From NCBI RefSeq assembly GCF_003315205.1, contig NZ_QNRR01000004.1, positions 372,001 through 436,000 of the forward strand: a DNA stretch of 64,000 bases. Reading direction: 5' to 3'. The notes under the pieces are model-generated. The model had not been told where the DNA came from and ran no database searches. It saw nothing but the letters and a program-made list of their open reading frames with translations. Source of the DNA: Roseimicrobium gellanilyticum (lineage in GTDB: Bacteria; Verrucomicrobiota; Verrucomicrobiia; Verrucomicrobiales; Verrucomicrobiaceae). The translations under genes were made by a program, and so were the position numbers. Below, one piece after another: positions 25,784 to 34,099 of this stretch; the stretch's first letter is position 1, and the number at the start of each line of letters is the position of its first letter.

Positions 25784-26719
25784 ATGCCGGAGAAGGAAGA
25801 ACTCATCATCGATGTGGAAGGCGTCACGAAGCGCTTCGGCGAGCGCACCGTGGTGAATGACATCGGCCTGCAGGTGAAGCGTGGTGAGATCTACGGATTC
25901 CTCGGCCCGAACGGCAGTGGCAAGACCACCTTCATCCGCATGCTGTGCGGCCTGCTGAAGGCGGATGGCGGCAGCGGCACGTGCCTGGGGTATGACATAA
26001 TCACCCAGAGCGCGGAGATCAAGAAGCACGTGGGCTACATGACGCAGCGCTTCAGTTTTTACGAGGACCTGAGCATCGCGGAGAATCTGGACTTCGTGGC
26101 GCGCATGTATGCGGTGCCGAATCGGAAGGATGCTGTGCGGCAGAGCATCGAGGAGCTCGGTCTCGCGGGTCGTGAGAAACAACTCGCCGGGCAGCTCTCC
26201 GGCGGATGGAAGCAGCGCCTCGCGCTGGCTGCTTGCCTCATTCACAATCCCAATCTTTTGCTGCTGGATGAACCCACCGCCGGGGTGGACCCGAAGGCAC
26301 GTCGCGATTTCTGGGAGCGCATCCACCAGCTCTCGCACAAGGGGCTCACCTTTCTCATCACCACGCACTACATGGATGAAGCGGAGCAGTGCGACCGTCT
26401 GGCGTACATCGCCTATGGGAACCTGCTCACGAATGGCACCGTGCCGGAGGTGATTGATCAGGCAGGCATCACCACGTGGTCGGTGCGCGGAAAGGGACTC
26501 ATTGCCCTCGCGGAAGACATTCGCGGGAAGGATGGCATCGGCCAGGCGGTTGCGTTTGGCACCTCCCTACATGTGAGCGGCACGGATGCGGCTGCGCTGG
26601 AGAAGGCCATCGCGCCCTACCGGAAGGATGGATTGCAGTGGGAGAAGATTCGCCCGGGGTTGGAGGATGTATTCATCCACCTCATGGAGCACTCGAAGGA
26701 CAACTTCGCGAAGCAGTGA
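25784..26719 (+). CDS. ABC transporter ATP-binding protein (exporter)
   Basis: A 311-residue ATPase. Walker A is G-P-N-G-S-G-K-T-T at residues 41-49, the signature is L-S-G-G-W-K-Q-R-L, and Walker B is L-L-L-L-D-E-P-T-A-G-V-D. The C-terminal ~80 residues match the ABC-2 exporter ATPase type (CcmA-like). The ATG at 25784 is used; an in-frame start at 25748 would overlap the HlyD gene and is less likely. E. coli YbhF carries two such domains in one chain, whereas here there is only one, so two copies of this protein probably work with the permease. Confidence 0.87.
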   Translation: MPEKEELIIDVEGVTKRFGERTVVNDIGLQVKRGEIYGFLGPNGSGKTTFIRMLCGLLKADGGSGTCLGYDIITQSAEIKKHVGYMTQRFSFYEDLSIAENLDFVARMYAVPNRKDAVRQSIEELGLAGREKQLAGQLSGGWKQRLALAACLIHNPNLLLLDEPTAGVDPKARRDFWERIHQLSHKGLTFLITTHYMDEAEQCDRLAYIAYGNLLTNGTVPEVIDQAGITTWSVRGKGLIALAEDIRGKDGIGQAVAFGTSLHVSGTDAAALEKAIAPYRKDGLQWEKIRPGLEDVFIHLMEHSKDNFAKQ

Positions 26720-26759
26720 TGCGCCGTATGATGAGTCATCCTATGAAATGATGTAAACC

Positions 26760-27911
26760 ATGAGCACTGGACACACGAACTCCCGATTCTCCCTCACACG
26801 CTTCGCGGCGATTGTGATCAAGGAGTTCGTGCAGATGCGGAGGGACCGGCTCACGTTTGGCATGATGGTGGGCATTCCCATCCTGCAATTGGTGCTCTTT
26901 GGCTTCGCCATCAATTCGGACCCCAAGAACCTCCCTGCCGCCGTGCATCTGGCTGACCATGGTCCGCAGGCGCGCACCCTGCTGCAGGCCATCAAGAACA
27001 GCGGCTACTACCAGTTTGTGAGGGAGAGTGCGACCGAGCAGGAGGCGTTTGACCTGCTGGCACGGGGGGAGGTGCAGTTCGTGATTCAGATTCCGCAGAA
27101 CTTCACACGCGACTTCCTGCGCGGCGACCGGCCCACCCTGCTGGTCGAGGCGGATGCGACTGACCCGGGCGCCACCAGCAATGCCATCAGCTCCCTGCGC
27201 ACGCTGGTGAACAGCTCCCTGAAGAATGACCTCAAGGGGTCGCTGAGTTTCCTCGCGGGCACGGAGGGGCCGGTGGACCTGCGCATCCATGCGAAGTACA
27301 ATCCGGAGGCCATCACGCAGTACAACATTGTCCCCGGTCTCATGGGCGTGGTGCTCACCATGACCATGGTCATGATCACCTCGCTGGCCATCACGCGCGA
27401 GCGCGAGCGCGGCACCATGGAAAACTTGCTCGCCATGCCCACGCGTCCGCTGGAGGTGATGACGGGGAAGATCATCCCGTACATCTTCATGGGCTATGTG
27501 CAGGTCACGGTCATCTTGATCGCGGCGCATTACCTCTTCCGGGTGCCCATGTCCGGCAGTCTTGCGCTGCTGCTGCTCGCCGCCTTTGTCTTCATCGTGG
27601 CGAACCTGGCCGTGGGCATCATGTTCTCCACGCTGGCGAAGAACCAGCTTCAGGCCATGCAGATGTCCTTCTTCTTCTTCCTGCCGTCGCTGCTGTTGTC
27701 AGGGTTCATGTTTCCCTTCCGTGGCATGCCGGTGTGGGCGCAGATGCTGGGTGAAGTCTTTCCGCTGACGCACTTCCTGCGCATCATCCGCGGCATTCTT
27801 TTGAAGGGGAATGGCGCGATCGAGATGGGGTTGCAGCTCTGGCAGATTGCGCTCTTCGCCACGGTGGTGATGTTCATCGGGGTGAAGCGGTACAAGCAGA
27901 CGCTGGATTAG
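26760..27911 (+). CDS. ABC-2 type transporter permease
   Basis: A 383-residue protein with one N-terminal transmembrane helix (residues about 30-50), a large extracytoplasmic loop of about 130 residues, and five clustered helices in the C-terminal half. A conserved 'TRERERGTMENLLAMPTRPL' segment lies in the cytoplasmic loop, diagnostic of ABC-2 permeases of the YhhJ/YbhR type. It pairs with the ATPase upstream; a single permease gene instead of the two in the E. coli ybh operon suggests a homodimer. It ends the operon, and the stop is followed directly by heptad tandem repeats. Confidence 0.87.
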   Translation: MSTGHTNSRFSLTRFAAIVIKEFVQMRRDRLTFGMMVGIPILQLVLFGFAINSDPKNLPAAVHLADHGPQARTLLQAIKNSGYYQFVRESATEQEAFDLLARGEVQFVIQIPQNFTRDFLRGDRPTLLVEADATDPGATSNAISSLRTLVNSSLKNDLKGSLSFLAGTEGPVDLRIHAKYNPEAITQYNIVPGLMGVVLTMTMVMITSLAITRERERGTMENLLAMPTRPLEVMTGKIIPYIFMGYVQVTVILIAAHYLFRVPMSGSLALLLLAAFVFIVANLAVGIMFSTLAKNQLQAMQMSFFFFLPSLLLSGFMFPFRGMPVWAQMLGEVFPLTHFLRIIRGILLKGNGAIEMGLQLWQIALFATVVMFIGVKRYKQTLD

Positions 27912-27913
27912 TC

Positions 27914-27990
27914 AGTAGTCAGTAGTCAGTAGTCAGTAGTCATTGGTCATTGGTCATTGGTCATTGGTCATTGGTCATTGGTCATTGGTC
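27914..27990. repeat. Heptanucleotide tandem repeats, AGTAGTC x4 then ATTGGTC x7
   Basis: Four perfect AGTAGTC units (27914-27941) run without a break into seven perfect ATTGGTC units (27942-27990). They begin two bases after the TAG of the permease gene. Both units share A-x-x-x-GTC. Such heptad arrays are well known in some cyanobacteria; here the copy number may vary between strains. Confidence 0.95.
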
Positions 27991-28062
27991 AGGGAGGCGC
28001 ACGTCGAGGGCTGACTCCGCGAAGCAGGTGAACGTCAGGGTAAGGATAGGGAATCGGTGCCG

Positions 28063-28252
28063 AAGGCCTTGGACTGCGTGCAGCCCTGCTGCCGCTTTCC
28101 TCAAGTGCAGCCTGCTGCACGCTGCATCGCGACGAAGTCGCCAAGCTCTTCTGAACGCGTCACCTTAAAAGTGGGTGTCACCATCGCTGCAGCAGGCTGC
28201 AGACTCTTCAAAGCGGCAGCAGGGCTGTACGCAGTCCAAGGACGCTGCGCGT
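28063..28252. repeat. Long inverted repeat, family B, copy 1
   Basis: The arm CCTTGGACTGCGTGCAGCCC (28067-) extends to GCTGCCGCTTT and is mirrored by AAAGCGGCAGCAGGGCTGTA ... CAGTCCAAGG ending at 28241. The inside contains a second palindrome (GTGCAGCCTGCTGCAC) and GACGAAGTCGCC. The stretch from 27991 to 28373 holds no gene apart from this. Two further copies are at 32512 and 53814. Confidence 0.9.
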
Positions 28253-28373
28253 CACTGACTCTGGGTCATTCGCGTCTATCACCCTTCTCCATGGCATCAC
28301 ACGTTTTTCTCAACCTGACGCATAGGCGCATGAATGTGGAGATGCAGGCATGAGAGTGCATCCGTGATCACCC

Positions 28374-28877
28374 TCACGCCCTGGCATCGCTCTTCTGCTT
28401 CCACACATACCGCATATCCGGCTCGCGCTCTTCATTGCCCATGCCATCCGTCATGCGGTCGGCGATGAAGCCGTGCTTCTCATAGAAGCGGCGGGCGTTG
28501 GTGTTGCGCTGGAAGGTCCAGAGTTTTAGCTCGATGTTCTCGCGCATGGCGAGGCGTAGCAGGGCGGTGCCGAGGCCTTCGCCTTGATGGGCGGGATGCA
28601 CATAGAGATGCTCGACTGCGCCGGGGCAGAAGGTGATGAAACCCATGGGCTCGCCCGCGATGCTGGAGACGGCCAGCCACGTGGCGACCGCTTCACGGGC
28701 GAGCATGCGGGTGAAGAAATCGAGGTCCTCCGCGGGTGTGTGCAGTGCGGGAATGTGGGGCAGGGCCGTGCGGAAGGCAGCACGATGCATGGTGGCAAGG
28801 TCGCTGGCGTCCTCCTTTCCCGCGCGACGGAAGTGGATGCCGTCCCGTGTGATGTCGTCGTCGTCCGTTATGTGCAT
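28374..28877 (-). CDS. GNAT family N-acetyltransferase
   Basis: A 167-residue GNAT protein. The acetyl-CoA binding region is visible as V-E-H-L-Y-V-H-P-A-H-Q-G-E-G-L-G-T-A-L-L (motif A, Q/R-x-x-G-x-G/A), and the C-terminal 'NTNARRFYEKHGFI' is the usual beta6-alpha4 segment. It presumably acetylates a small molecule or protein amine; the substrate is unknown. The start at 28877 follows the stop of the upstream acetyltransferase gene by 13 bp on the same strand, so the two form a small operon. Confidence 0.85.
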   Translation of the reverse strand: MHITDDDDITRDGIHFRRAGKEDASDLATMHRAAFRTALPHIPALHTPAEDLDFFTRMLAREAVATWLAVSSIAGEPMGFITFCPGAVEHLYVHPAHQGEGLGTALLRLAMRENIELKLWTFQRNTNARRFYEKHGFIADRMTDGMGNEEREPDMRYVWKQKSDARA

Positions 28878-28890
28878 GCTGGCCGCTGGC

Positions 28891-29409
28891 TCAGGTGTCT
28901 AGGAACAGGCTCATCACCACCACATCGTCATAGTGGTCATCCAGGAAACGTCCGCGTCTTTTGCGCCCTTCTTCTTCGAAGCCAAAGCGCTGGTACAGGG
29001 TGACGGCGCCCGTGTTCGAGGCATAGACCTCAAGCTCGATTTTCACCATGCCTTTGTCGCGCGCCTTGTCGAGCACCGCATGCATGAGTTTTGCCCCGAG
29101 GCCCTGTCGGCGAAATGGCTTTGCCACACCCATGCCCAAATGGCCGATGTGCGCGGTACCATGAGTGGACTCTCCCGGAAGGGCATCACACCAGCCTGCC
29201 AGTTGGCCATTCACGAGGGCGATGAATTGCGGATGGTCCATCTGCACATTGTTCCTCACAAAACTTTCCGTGCCTTCCAGAGGCGGCGCTTCCAGCATGG
29301 CGAGGTATTTGCGCTCACGGCACACGCCATCCAGCACGCGATGGAAGTCGGGAATGTCAGCCACCTGAATAGGGCGGACGAGGAAAGAGGCCTGTGAAGC
29401 GGTGCTCAT
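28891..29409 (-). CDS. GNAT family N-acetyltransferase
   Basis: A 172-residue GNAT protein starting at ATG 29409. Motif A is visible as L-G-M-G-V-A-K-P-F-R-R-Q-G-L-G-A-K-L, and 'NTGAVTLYQRFGFEEEGRKR' is the C-terminal signature. The Phe-rich N-terminus ('MSTASQASFLVRPIQV') is normal for the family. The open frame extends upstream but runs through the family F repeat and has no acetyltransferase character, so 29409 is preferred. First gene of a two-gene acetyltransferase pair. Confidence 0.85.
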   Translation of the reverse strand: MSTASQASFLVRPIQVADIPDFHRVLDGVCRERKYLAMLEAPPLEGTESFVRNNVQMDHPQFIALVNGQLAGWCDALPGESTHGTAHIGHLGMGVAKPFRRQGLGAKLMHAVLDKARDKGMVKIELEVYASNTGAVTLYQRFGFEEEGRKRRGRFLDDHYDDVVVMSLFLDT

Positions 29410-29570
29410 GTGGGGAAAATGGATGACAGGAGCGTGGGAGACAAGAGGAGTTTGCGGTGGTGGAGTGATGGTTTGCAGTGGTTGAGCAGTTGGTTGAGAG
29501 GGAGGGCAGTGAGGCGGCGAAGGAGCGGAGTGGCGGGGTTGAGAAGGAGGCGTGTGGGTGTGTTCGTGTG

Positions 29571-29882
29571 CATTGGATTCAACGCAGAGACACAGAGACA
29601 CAGAGGAACTTCGGAGACTGAGGGTATCAGTGCGACGGTAGGCGGTGGGAGAAGATGACTGTGCTGGGAGGAACGGCGTGGCGTGTGCCAAGAAGCAGTG
29701 AGTTCCGCTGCGACTGTGTGGCTGCCAGCAACATGTTTTGAAATGAGTGTGGCCTTTCGGCTATGCATACGTGTTTCTCAGTCTCCGAAGTTCCTCTGCG
29801 TCTCTGTGTTTGATTCGTCCTGCCGTCCTCACCCTTCGGTCTGCTTCGCAGTCGTCTCGCTCCGATCGGCGCTGTGTTGACG
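29571..29882. repeat. Interspersed repeat, family F, inverted pair
   Basis: The left unit (29571-29621) reads CATTGGATTCAACGCAGAGA then CACAGAGACACAGAGGAACT and TCGGAGACTGA. The right unit (29778-29882) carries the reverse complement core (CAGTCTCCGAAGTTCCTCTG) plus a 70-bp extension with CGTCCTGCCGTCCTCACCCT and a CGAGACGA/CGGCGC part ending in GTGTTGA. The same extension occurs, in the opposite orientation, at 42286-42352. About 155 bp of non-repeat sequence separates the units. Confidence 0.8.
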
Positions 29883-29946
29883 CCACTGCACTTCATCACA
29901 CCCAGCACCCTTGAGCCAACCCACGCACCTCTTTCATGGCACGTTA

Positions 29947-29977
29947 CTGATTCGACTGAGGTCGAAGCTACTTTGAC
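29947..29977. repeat. Single arm related to inverted repeat family E
   Basis: GATTCGACTGAGGTCGAAGC followed by TACTTTGA. The GTCGAAGCTACTTTG end matches the outer end of family E arms at 12486 and 18641. No partner arm is visible nearby. Confidence 0.5.
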
Positions 29978-29982
29978 TGGAA

Positions 29983-31458
29983 TCAATTCGGCGTCGCCGC
30001 CTTCCATCCCGCGTTCAGGATGGCTGCCATCTCCTTCACCTTCTCTGCGTTCGCGGCATCCGTGGCGATGTTGGTATTCTCCTGCGGGTCCTTGTTCTCA
30101 TCGTAGAGTTCCACACCCATGTTGTTGCCTTCACGGTCCTTCCACTCGGTGTAGCGCCAGTCGCGGGTGCGAACGCTGCGACCCATGATGCCTTCCTTAC
30201 CAGGGCGCAGGTACTGGCTGAAGGCGGCCTTCTTCCAGGGCTTTGCAGGGTCTTTGAGAAGAGGGGCGAAGCTGGTGCCTTCAAGATGGGATGGGAGCTT
30301 GAGACCTGCGAGTTCGGCGAGGGTGGGGTAGAGGTCCACGAGCTCCACCAGGGCACTGCTGCGCTGGCCCGCGGCCTTCTGCGCCGAAGCAGGAGCGCGC
30401 ACGATGAGCGGGACGTGCGTGCCGAGTTCGAAGTTGGTCATCTTCGTGAAGAGACCATTCTCACCGAGGTGATAGCCGTGGTCGCCCCAGAAGACGACGA
30501 GGGTGTTCTCACGCAGGCCCTGGCGATCCAGCTCGGCAAGCACGCGACCCACCTGGGCATCCATGAAGCTCACGCAGGCGCGATAGCCGCGGATGAGCTT
30601 CAGCGCGGTGGCGTCATCGATATCTCCTTTGGGTGGGATGCCGCCGTAGGAGCGCAGTTCGTAAAGGTTGTGAAACGCGGGCTCAGGCGCATCCTTCGTA
30701 CGGTAGTAGTTCGGAGGAAGCTTGATGCTCTCTTCCGGATAGAGGTCCCAATACTTCTGCGGGCAGGTGAAGGGAAGATGCGGCTTCACGAAACCCACGC
30801 CGAGGAAGAAGGGCTGGTCTTTCACGCGATTGAGCGTCTCGATGGCCTTGAGCGCGGTCATGCCATCCGGATAGACATCATCCGACTCGGGCGAGGCTTC
30901 GAAAGGTGGAGCGCGCAGGAGCTTGGGGCGTTTGTCGGGCGGGAGTTTCTTGAGATTGGCAATGAAGTCATTCGACTCCTTCGTGAACCATTGGCGGTAC
31001 GGCTCGCCGTGGTACCATGCGGGCTCGCTCCAGGACTGCGGGTCATCGCCGGGCTCACGCTCGCTGTGGTGGAAGATTTTTCCCAGGGAGAGGGCGGTGT
31101 AGCCGTGGTTCTTGAAGTGCTGCGGGAGTGTGACCACATCCGGCATCATGGGCCGGAGGAACTTGTTGTTCGCCATCACCTGTGTGGTGTCGGGCCGCAC
31201 ACCACCAAGCACGCTGGCGCGGGAGGGATTGCACACGGCGAACTGGCAGTACGCCTTCTCAAACAGCGTGCCCTCCTGCGCGAGCTTGTCGATGTGCGGC
31301 GTCTTCATGTGCGCCGCGTCGTAGCAGCCGAGTTCGGGGCGGAGGTCATCGACCGCGATGAAGAGCACGTTCATCGGGCGCGTTTCAGCAGCGTGCAACA
31401 CGAAGGGCGCACAGGTGAAGAGAGCGGCGAGAAGCAGGAAAAAGGGCCGGACAGTCAT
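29983..31458 (-). CDS. Exported sulfatase, iduronate-2-sulfatase type
   Basis: A 491-residue protein with a signal peptide (FFLLLAALFTCAPFVLHAAE) from ATG 31458. The sulfatase signature is C-N-P-S-R at residues 76-80, where Cys76 would be converted to formylglycine by an anaerobic-type or FGE maturase not present here. The N-terminal metal-binding 'AVDDLRPELGCY' and 'TPHIDKLA' segments, and 'VVFWGDHGYHLGENG' later on, are characteristic of the IDS-like group. It removes sulfate esters from sugars, probably glycans taken up as food (inference). It sits between two acetyltransferase pairs; a GNAT gene starts 62 bp upstream on the same strand. Confidence 0.9.
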   Translation of the reverse strand: MTVRPFFLLLAALFTCAPFVLHAAETRPMNVLFIAVDDLRPELGCYDAAHMKTPHIDKLAQEGTLFEKAYCQFAVCNPSRASVLGGVRPDTTQVMANNKFLRPMMPDVVTLPQHFKNHGYTALSLGKIFHHSEREPGDDPQSWSEPAWYHGEPYRQWFTKESNDFIANLKKLPPDKRPKLLRAPPFEASPESDDVYPDGMTALKAIETLNRVKDQPFFLGVGFVKPHLPFTCPQKYWDLYPEESIKLPPNYYRTKDAPEPAFHNLYELRSYGGIPPKGDIDDATALKLIRGYRACVSFMDAQVGRVLAELDRQGLRENTLVVFWGDHGYHLGENGLFTKMTNFELGTHVPLIVRAPASAQKAAGQRSSALVELVDLYPTLAELAGLKLPSHLEGTSFAPLLKDPAKPWKKAAFSQYLRPGKEGIMGRSVRTRDWRYTEWKDREGNNMGVELYDENKDPQENTNIATDAANAEKVKEMAAILNAGWKAATPN

Positions 31459-31519
31459 GACGCGCGTGTAGAACGAACGCACCCGCGGGTTGTTGCGGGG
31501 AAGTTGTGTCGCGCTTCCT

Positions 31520-31954
31520 TCAGGATACAGGAGGCGCATCCTGCACGAGACGCTTGCCCATGGAGAGGACTTCATCCAAGTCGTAGCCGAGGGCGTGGTA
31601 GAAGGCGGCTGCGGCGGCGTTGGTGCTGCGTACCTGGAGATTGATTTTTGGGCAACCGCGTTCTAGCAGCAGACGCTCTGCCTCTGCAAGCAGCGTGCGG
31701 GCGTGACCACGACGCTGATGCGCGGGATGTACGGCGAGGTAGTTCAGCCAGCCGCGATGCCCTTCATACCCGGCCATGACGGAGGCGATGATAATGCCGT
31801 GCTCATCCTCACCCACGAGGAAGAGCTCCGGCTGCACTTGGAGCTTCCTCTGGATGTCTTTGCTCGGGTCGTTCCACGGACGCGTGAGCTCGCACTTCGT
31901 CCACAGCTCGATGACGGCGGCTTCATCTTCGATGCGGAAAGGACGGATGGTCAT
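31520..31954 (-). CDS. GNAT family acetyltransferase (YpeA-like)
   Basis: A 144-residue GNAT protein. It shows 'GWLNYLAVHPAHQRRGHART' (acetyl-CoA binding motif A with R-R-G-H-A) and 'NLQVRSTNAAAAAFYHALGY' at the C-terminus, a pattern shared with YpeA-type acetyltransferases. ATG 31954 overlaps the TGA of the upstream gene by four bases (ATGA), so translation is coupled. The substrate is unknown. Extension to an upstream start at 32023 would run into the previous gene and is not favoured. Confidence 0.85.
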   Translation of the reverse strand: MTIRPFRIEDEAAVIELWTKCELTRPWNDPSKDIQRKLQVQPELFLVGEDEHGIIIASVMAGYEGHRGWLNYLAVHPAHQRRGHARTLLAEAERLLLERGCPKINLQVRSTNAAAAAFYHALGYDLDEVLSMGKRLVQDAPPVS

Positions 31955-32439
31955 GACGGCGATAATGATGCCGGAGAGATCGATTTCAGGAAATGCATTT
32001 TTGCATGCCCGTGCGAGTCCCAATTGGGGAATTCACCGGCGAGGCGGTAGCCGTGCTTTAGATAGAATTCCGGGGCCTGGTAGGACATGGTGTCTACATG
32101 GGCGTGAAGGCAGCCGCGTCCGATGGCCATGCTTTCGGCATCCGCCAGCAAGCCTGCGCCGATGCCGATGCCGCGGAAATTGGGATGCACGGCCATGATG
32201 GAGATGCGCAACCAGGAGAACTGGGTGTGGGCGAGGAGGCCGCCGATGACTTCGCCGTGAGAGGATTTCGTGATGAGTACGAGGGGTTTTGACTCATGCT
32301 CCGGTGAGGTCCATTTCCGCATGAACTCGGCGTTGGCGCTCCAGTTGTGCTGGCGCAGCCACTCGCGAATGGGCTCGCACTCGGGTGCATCGTCATTCGC
32401 GGCGGGGGTGATGTGCCAGGGGGAGGGGGAGGGAGGCAT
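31951..32439 (-). CDS. GNAT family N-acetyltransferase
   Basis: A 162-residue GNAT protein with 'ISIMAVHPNFRGIGIGAGLL' (motif A, R-G-I-G-I-G) and a C-terminal 'APEFYLKHGYRLAGEFPNWD'. The start is ATG 32439; upstream is a family B repeat region. It overlaps the following acetyltransferase gene by four bases. With the pair at 28374-29409 this makes four GNAT genes within 4.1 kb around the sulfatase gene; sequence similarity between them is limited to the fold motifs, so they are not recent duplicates. Confidence 0.83.
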   Translation of the reverse strand: MPPSPSPWHITPAANDDAPECEPIREWLRQHNWSANAEFMRKWTSPEHESKPLVLITKSSHGEVIGGLLAHTQFSWLRISIMAVHPNFRGIGIGAGLLADAESMAIGRGCLHAHVDTMSYQAPEFYLKHGYRLAGEFPNWDSHGHAKMHFLKSISPASLSPS

Positions 32440-32511
32440 CGGGGAATGGAAGTGATAGGAGTTCGAGAGACCTCAGGCAAGTGGTGATGGACATGGAAGA
32501 CCCTGAACCGC

Positions 32512-32712
32512 GACGCGAAGCGTCCTTGGACTGCGTGCAGCCCTGCTGCCGCTTTCTAGAGTCTACAGCCTGCTGTAGCGATGGTGGCGTCGTCTGGTAA
32601 GCTTGTTGTCACCGGTGAATAATAGGCGACTTCGTCGCGGCACGACGTGCAGCAGGCTGCACTTCAGAAAAGCGGCAGCAGGGCTGCACGCAGTCCAAGG
32701 CGCTTCGCGCGT
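32512..32712. repeat. Long inverted repeat, family B, copy 2
   Basis: CCTTGGACTGCGTGCAGCCC begins at 32524 and its mirror AGCGGCAGCAGGGCTGCACG ... CAGTCCAAGG ends at 32700. Outer ends GACGCGAAGCG and CGCTTCGCGC extend the pairing. It carries the same GGCGACTTCGTCGCGG inner element as copies 1 and 3. It fills the 348-bp gap between the acetyltransferase and MocA-type genes. Confidence 0.9.
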
Positions 32713-32787
32713 GGGAGTTCGTCGATAGGCGTTTTCGAACCCCACGAGTGAGTGCTGTCGCGAGTCGCTTGATATGAAGAGTATCCC

Positions 32788-33969
32788 CTACAACAACGTC
32801 AGCGGATTCTGCCGTGTCTTCAGCGGCAGCGTCACGCGCTGGCCACCGAGGCGGTGAGACTCGAAGACAGCGGAGATGGCTTCGATGGTGGTGCGGCCTT
32901 CTTGAGCACTGCACAGAGGATCACGGTCCTCCTTGATGGCGGCGATGAGGTCCTGTCCGGCGAGCAGGTGACCGCCGCAGAGTTCCTTCAGGTTCACAAT
33001 CGGCTCTGGCTGGCCGATGCCAGCAGAGGAGATGGGAACCCACGCACGCGGCTTCGTCACAGGGCGGAAGGGGCTGCCTTCCAAATAATGAGCGATGGGC
33101 TCTTCATCGATACGCAGATCGATGATGCCGCCATTGCCGATGATCTGCACGCCGAATCCGGCGGTCTTGGCGCCCGCGTTCTGCACAGAGTCAAAGAAGA
33201 CGGGCAGGCTGCTTTGCATCTCGAAACGCGCGTGCACTTCATTCCCTGCGAGAGGTCCGATGCCCTCGGCGCCGTCCACCACATCCGCCTTGGTCACGGG
33301 CTTGCCGTTCTGCAGCACGGTGGCGGTGCAGGCGAGGTAGTCGCCTGCGAAGAAGTTCGTGAGGTTCAAGAGGTGTGAGCCGAGCACCCAGAGATCGAGA
33401 CTGCCTCCGCGAGGGTCTTCCTTGCCGCGGGTGCGGTACTCGAGCGGCTTGCCAATCGCGCCGTCCTTGATGAGTTGCACGATGCGCGGAAGCGCGGGGT
33501 GATAGCGATTGCGATGCGCGAGGGCGAGCTTGCACTTCGACTTCGTGCAGGCGTCCACCACTTCATCGGCTTCGACGAGATTGCGGACGAAGGGCTTCTC
33601 CAGGTAGATGCCCTTCGCGCCAGCAGCGATGGAAGCCATGATCATCTCGTGATGCTGGTCGATGTGACGCGGGCCGATGGAGACGATGTCGGGCTTCACT
33701 TCCTCCAGCATCTTGCGGTAGTCGGCGTAGCCCTTGCTGAGCTTGAGCTTGGCCTGGGCGCCTTCGAGTCCCTTGGCGTCGGCGTCCGCCACGGCAACGA
33801 TTTCAGACTCGGGAATCTTCAGCCACATGGTGTCGAGTCCGTGGCCGTAGTTGCCACGTCCGGTGTGGCCGATGACGGCGATACGTGCTTTCTTATCAGC
33901 AGTAGCAGAGAAGGCGGAGGTGGCAGCAAGGCTTGCGGCAGTGGTGGAGAGGAAGCGACGGCGGTTCAT
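32788..33969 (-). CDS. Gfo/Idh/MocA family oxidoreductase with Tat-type leader
   Basis: A 393-residue NAD(P)-dependent oxidoreductase. The N-terminus M-N-R-R-R-F-L-S-T-T followed by an Ala-rich stretch is a twin-arginine signal, so the enzyme is probably exported folded with its cofactor. The Rossmann start is 'ARIAVIGHTGRGNYGHG' and the active-site motif is E-K-P-F (about residues 129-132) in 'GIYLEKPFVRN'. The H-R-N-R-Y-H segment that follows is in the family's substrate region. Exported Gfo/Idh/MocA proteins are abundant in Verrucomicrobia and Planctomycetes and are thought to act on sugars; the substrate cannot be named. Confidence 0.87.
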   Translation of the reverse strand: MNRRRFLSTTAASLAATSAFSATADKKARIAVIGHTGRGNYGHGLDTMWLKIPESEIVAVADADAKGLEGAQAKLKLSKGYADYRKMLEEVKPDIVSIGPRHIDQHHEMIMASIAAGAKGIYLEKPFVRNLVEADEVVDACTKSKCKLALAHRNRYHPALPRIVQLIKDGAIGKPLEYRTRGKEDPRGGSLDLWVLGSHLLNLTNFFAGDYLACTATVLQNGKPVTKADVVDGAEGIGPLAGNEVHARFEMQSSLPVFFDSVQNAGAKTAGFGVQIIGNGGIIDLRIDEEPIAHYLEGSPFRPVTKPRAWVPISSAGIGQPEPIVNLKELCGGHLLAGQDLIAAIKEDRDPLCSAQEGRTTIEAISAVFESHRLGGQRVTLPLKTRQNPLTLL

Positions 33970-33997
33970 GGGGCGGAGGGAAGTGGTGGGTGCAGGG

Positions 33998-34045
33998 AGT
34001 TCAACGCAGAGACACAGAGACGCAGAGGAAACTTCGGAGACTGAA
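33998..34045. repeat. Interspersed repeat, family F, single unit
   Basis: GTTCAACGCAGAGACACAGA then GACGCAGAGGAAACTTCGGA and GACTGA, with no inverted partner nearby. It lies between the MocA-type gene start and the propeller-DUF1080 gene end (both minus strand), in a 130-bp gap. Confidence 0.75.
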
Positions 34046-34099
34046 AGTGCAGTTGCCTTAGTGAACGCAGGATCAGCAATGGTGCATGCTGAAAACTGC

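Larger units (their letters stand above)
29410..29982. other. Repeat-bearing intergenic region
   Basis: About 570 bp without a supported gene. It contains a complete family F inverted pair (29571-29882) and a single arm of family E (29947-29977). The sulfatase stop lies just beyond the latter. Confidence 0.6.

Noticed and set aside
27914-27990. Tandem repeats considered as a CRISPR array
   Set aside because: The units are 7 bp without spacers, so not a CRISPR.
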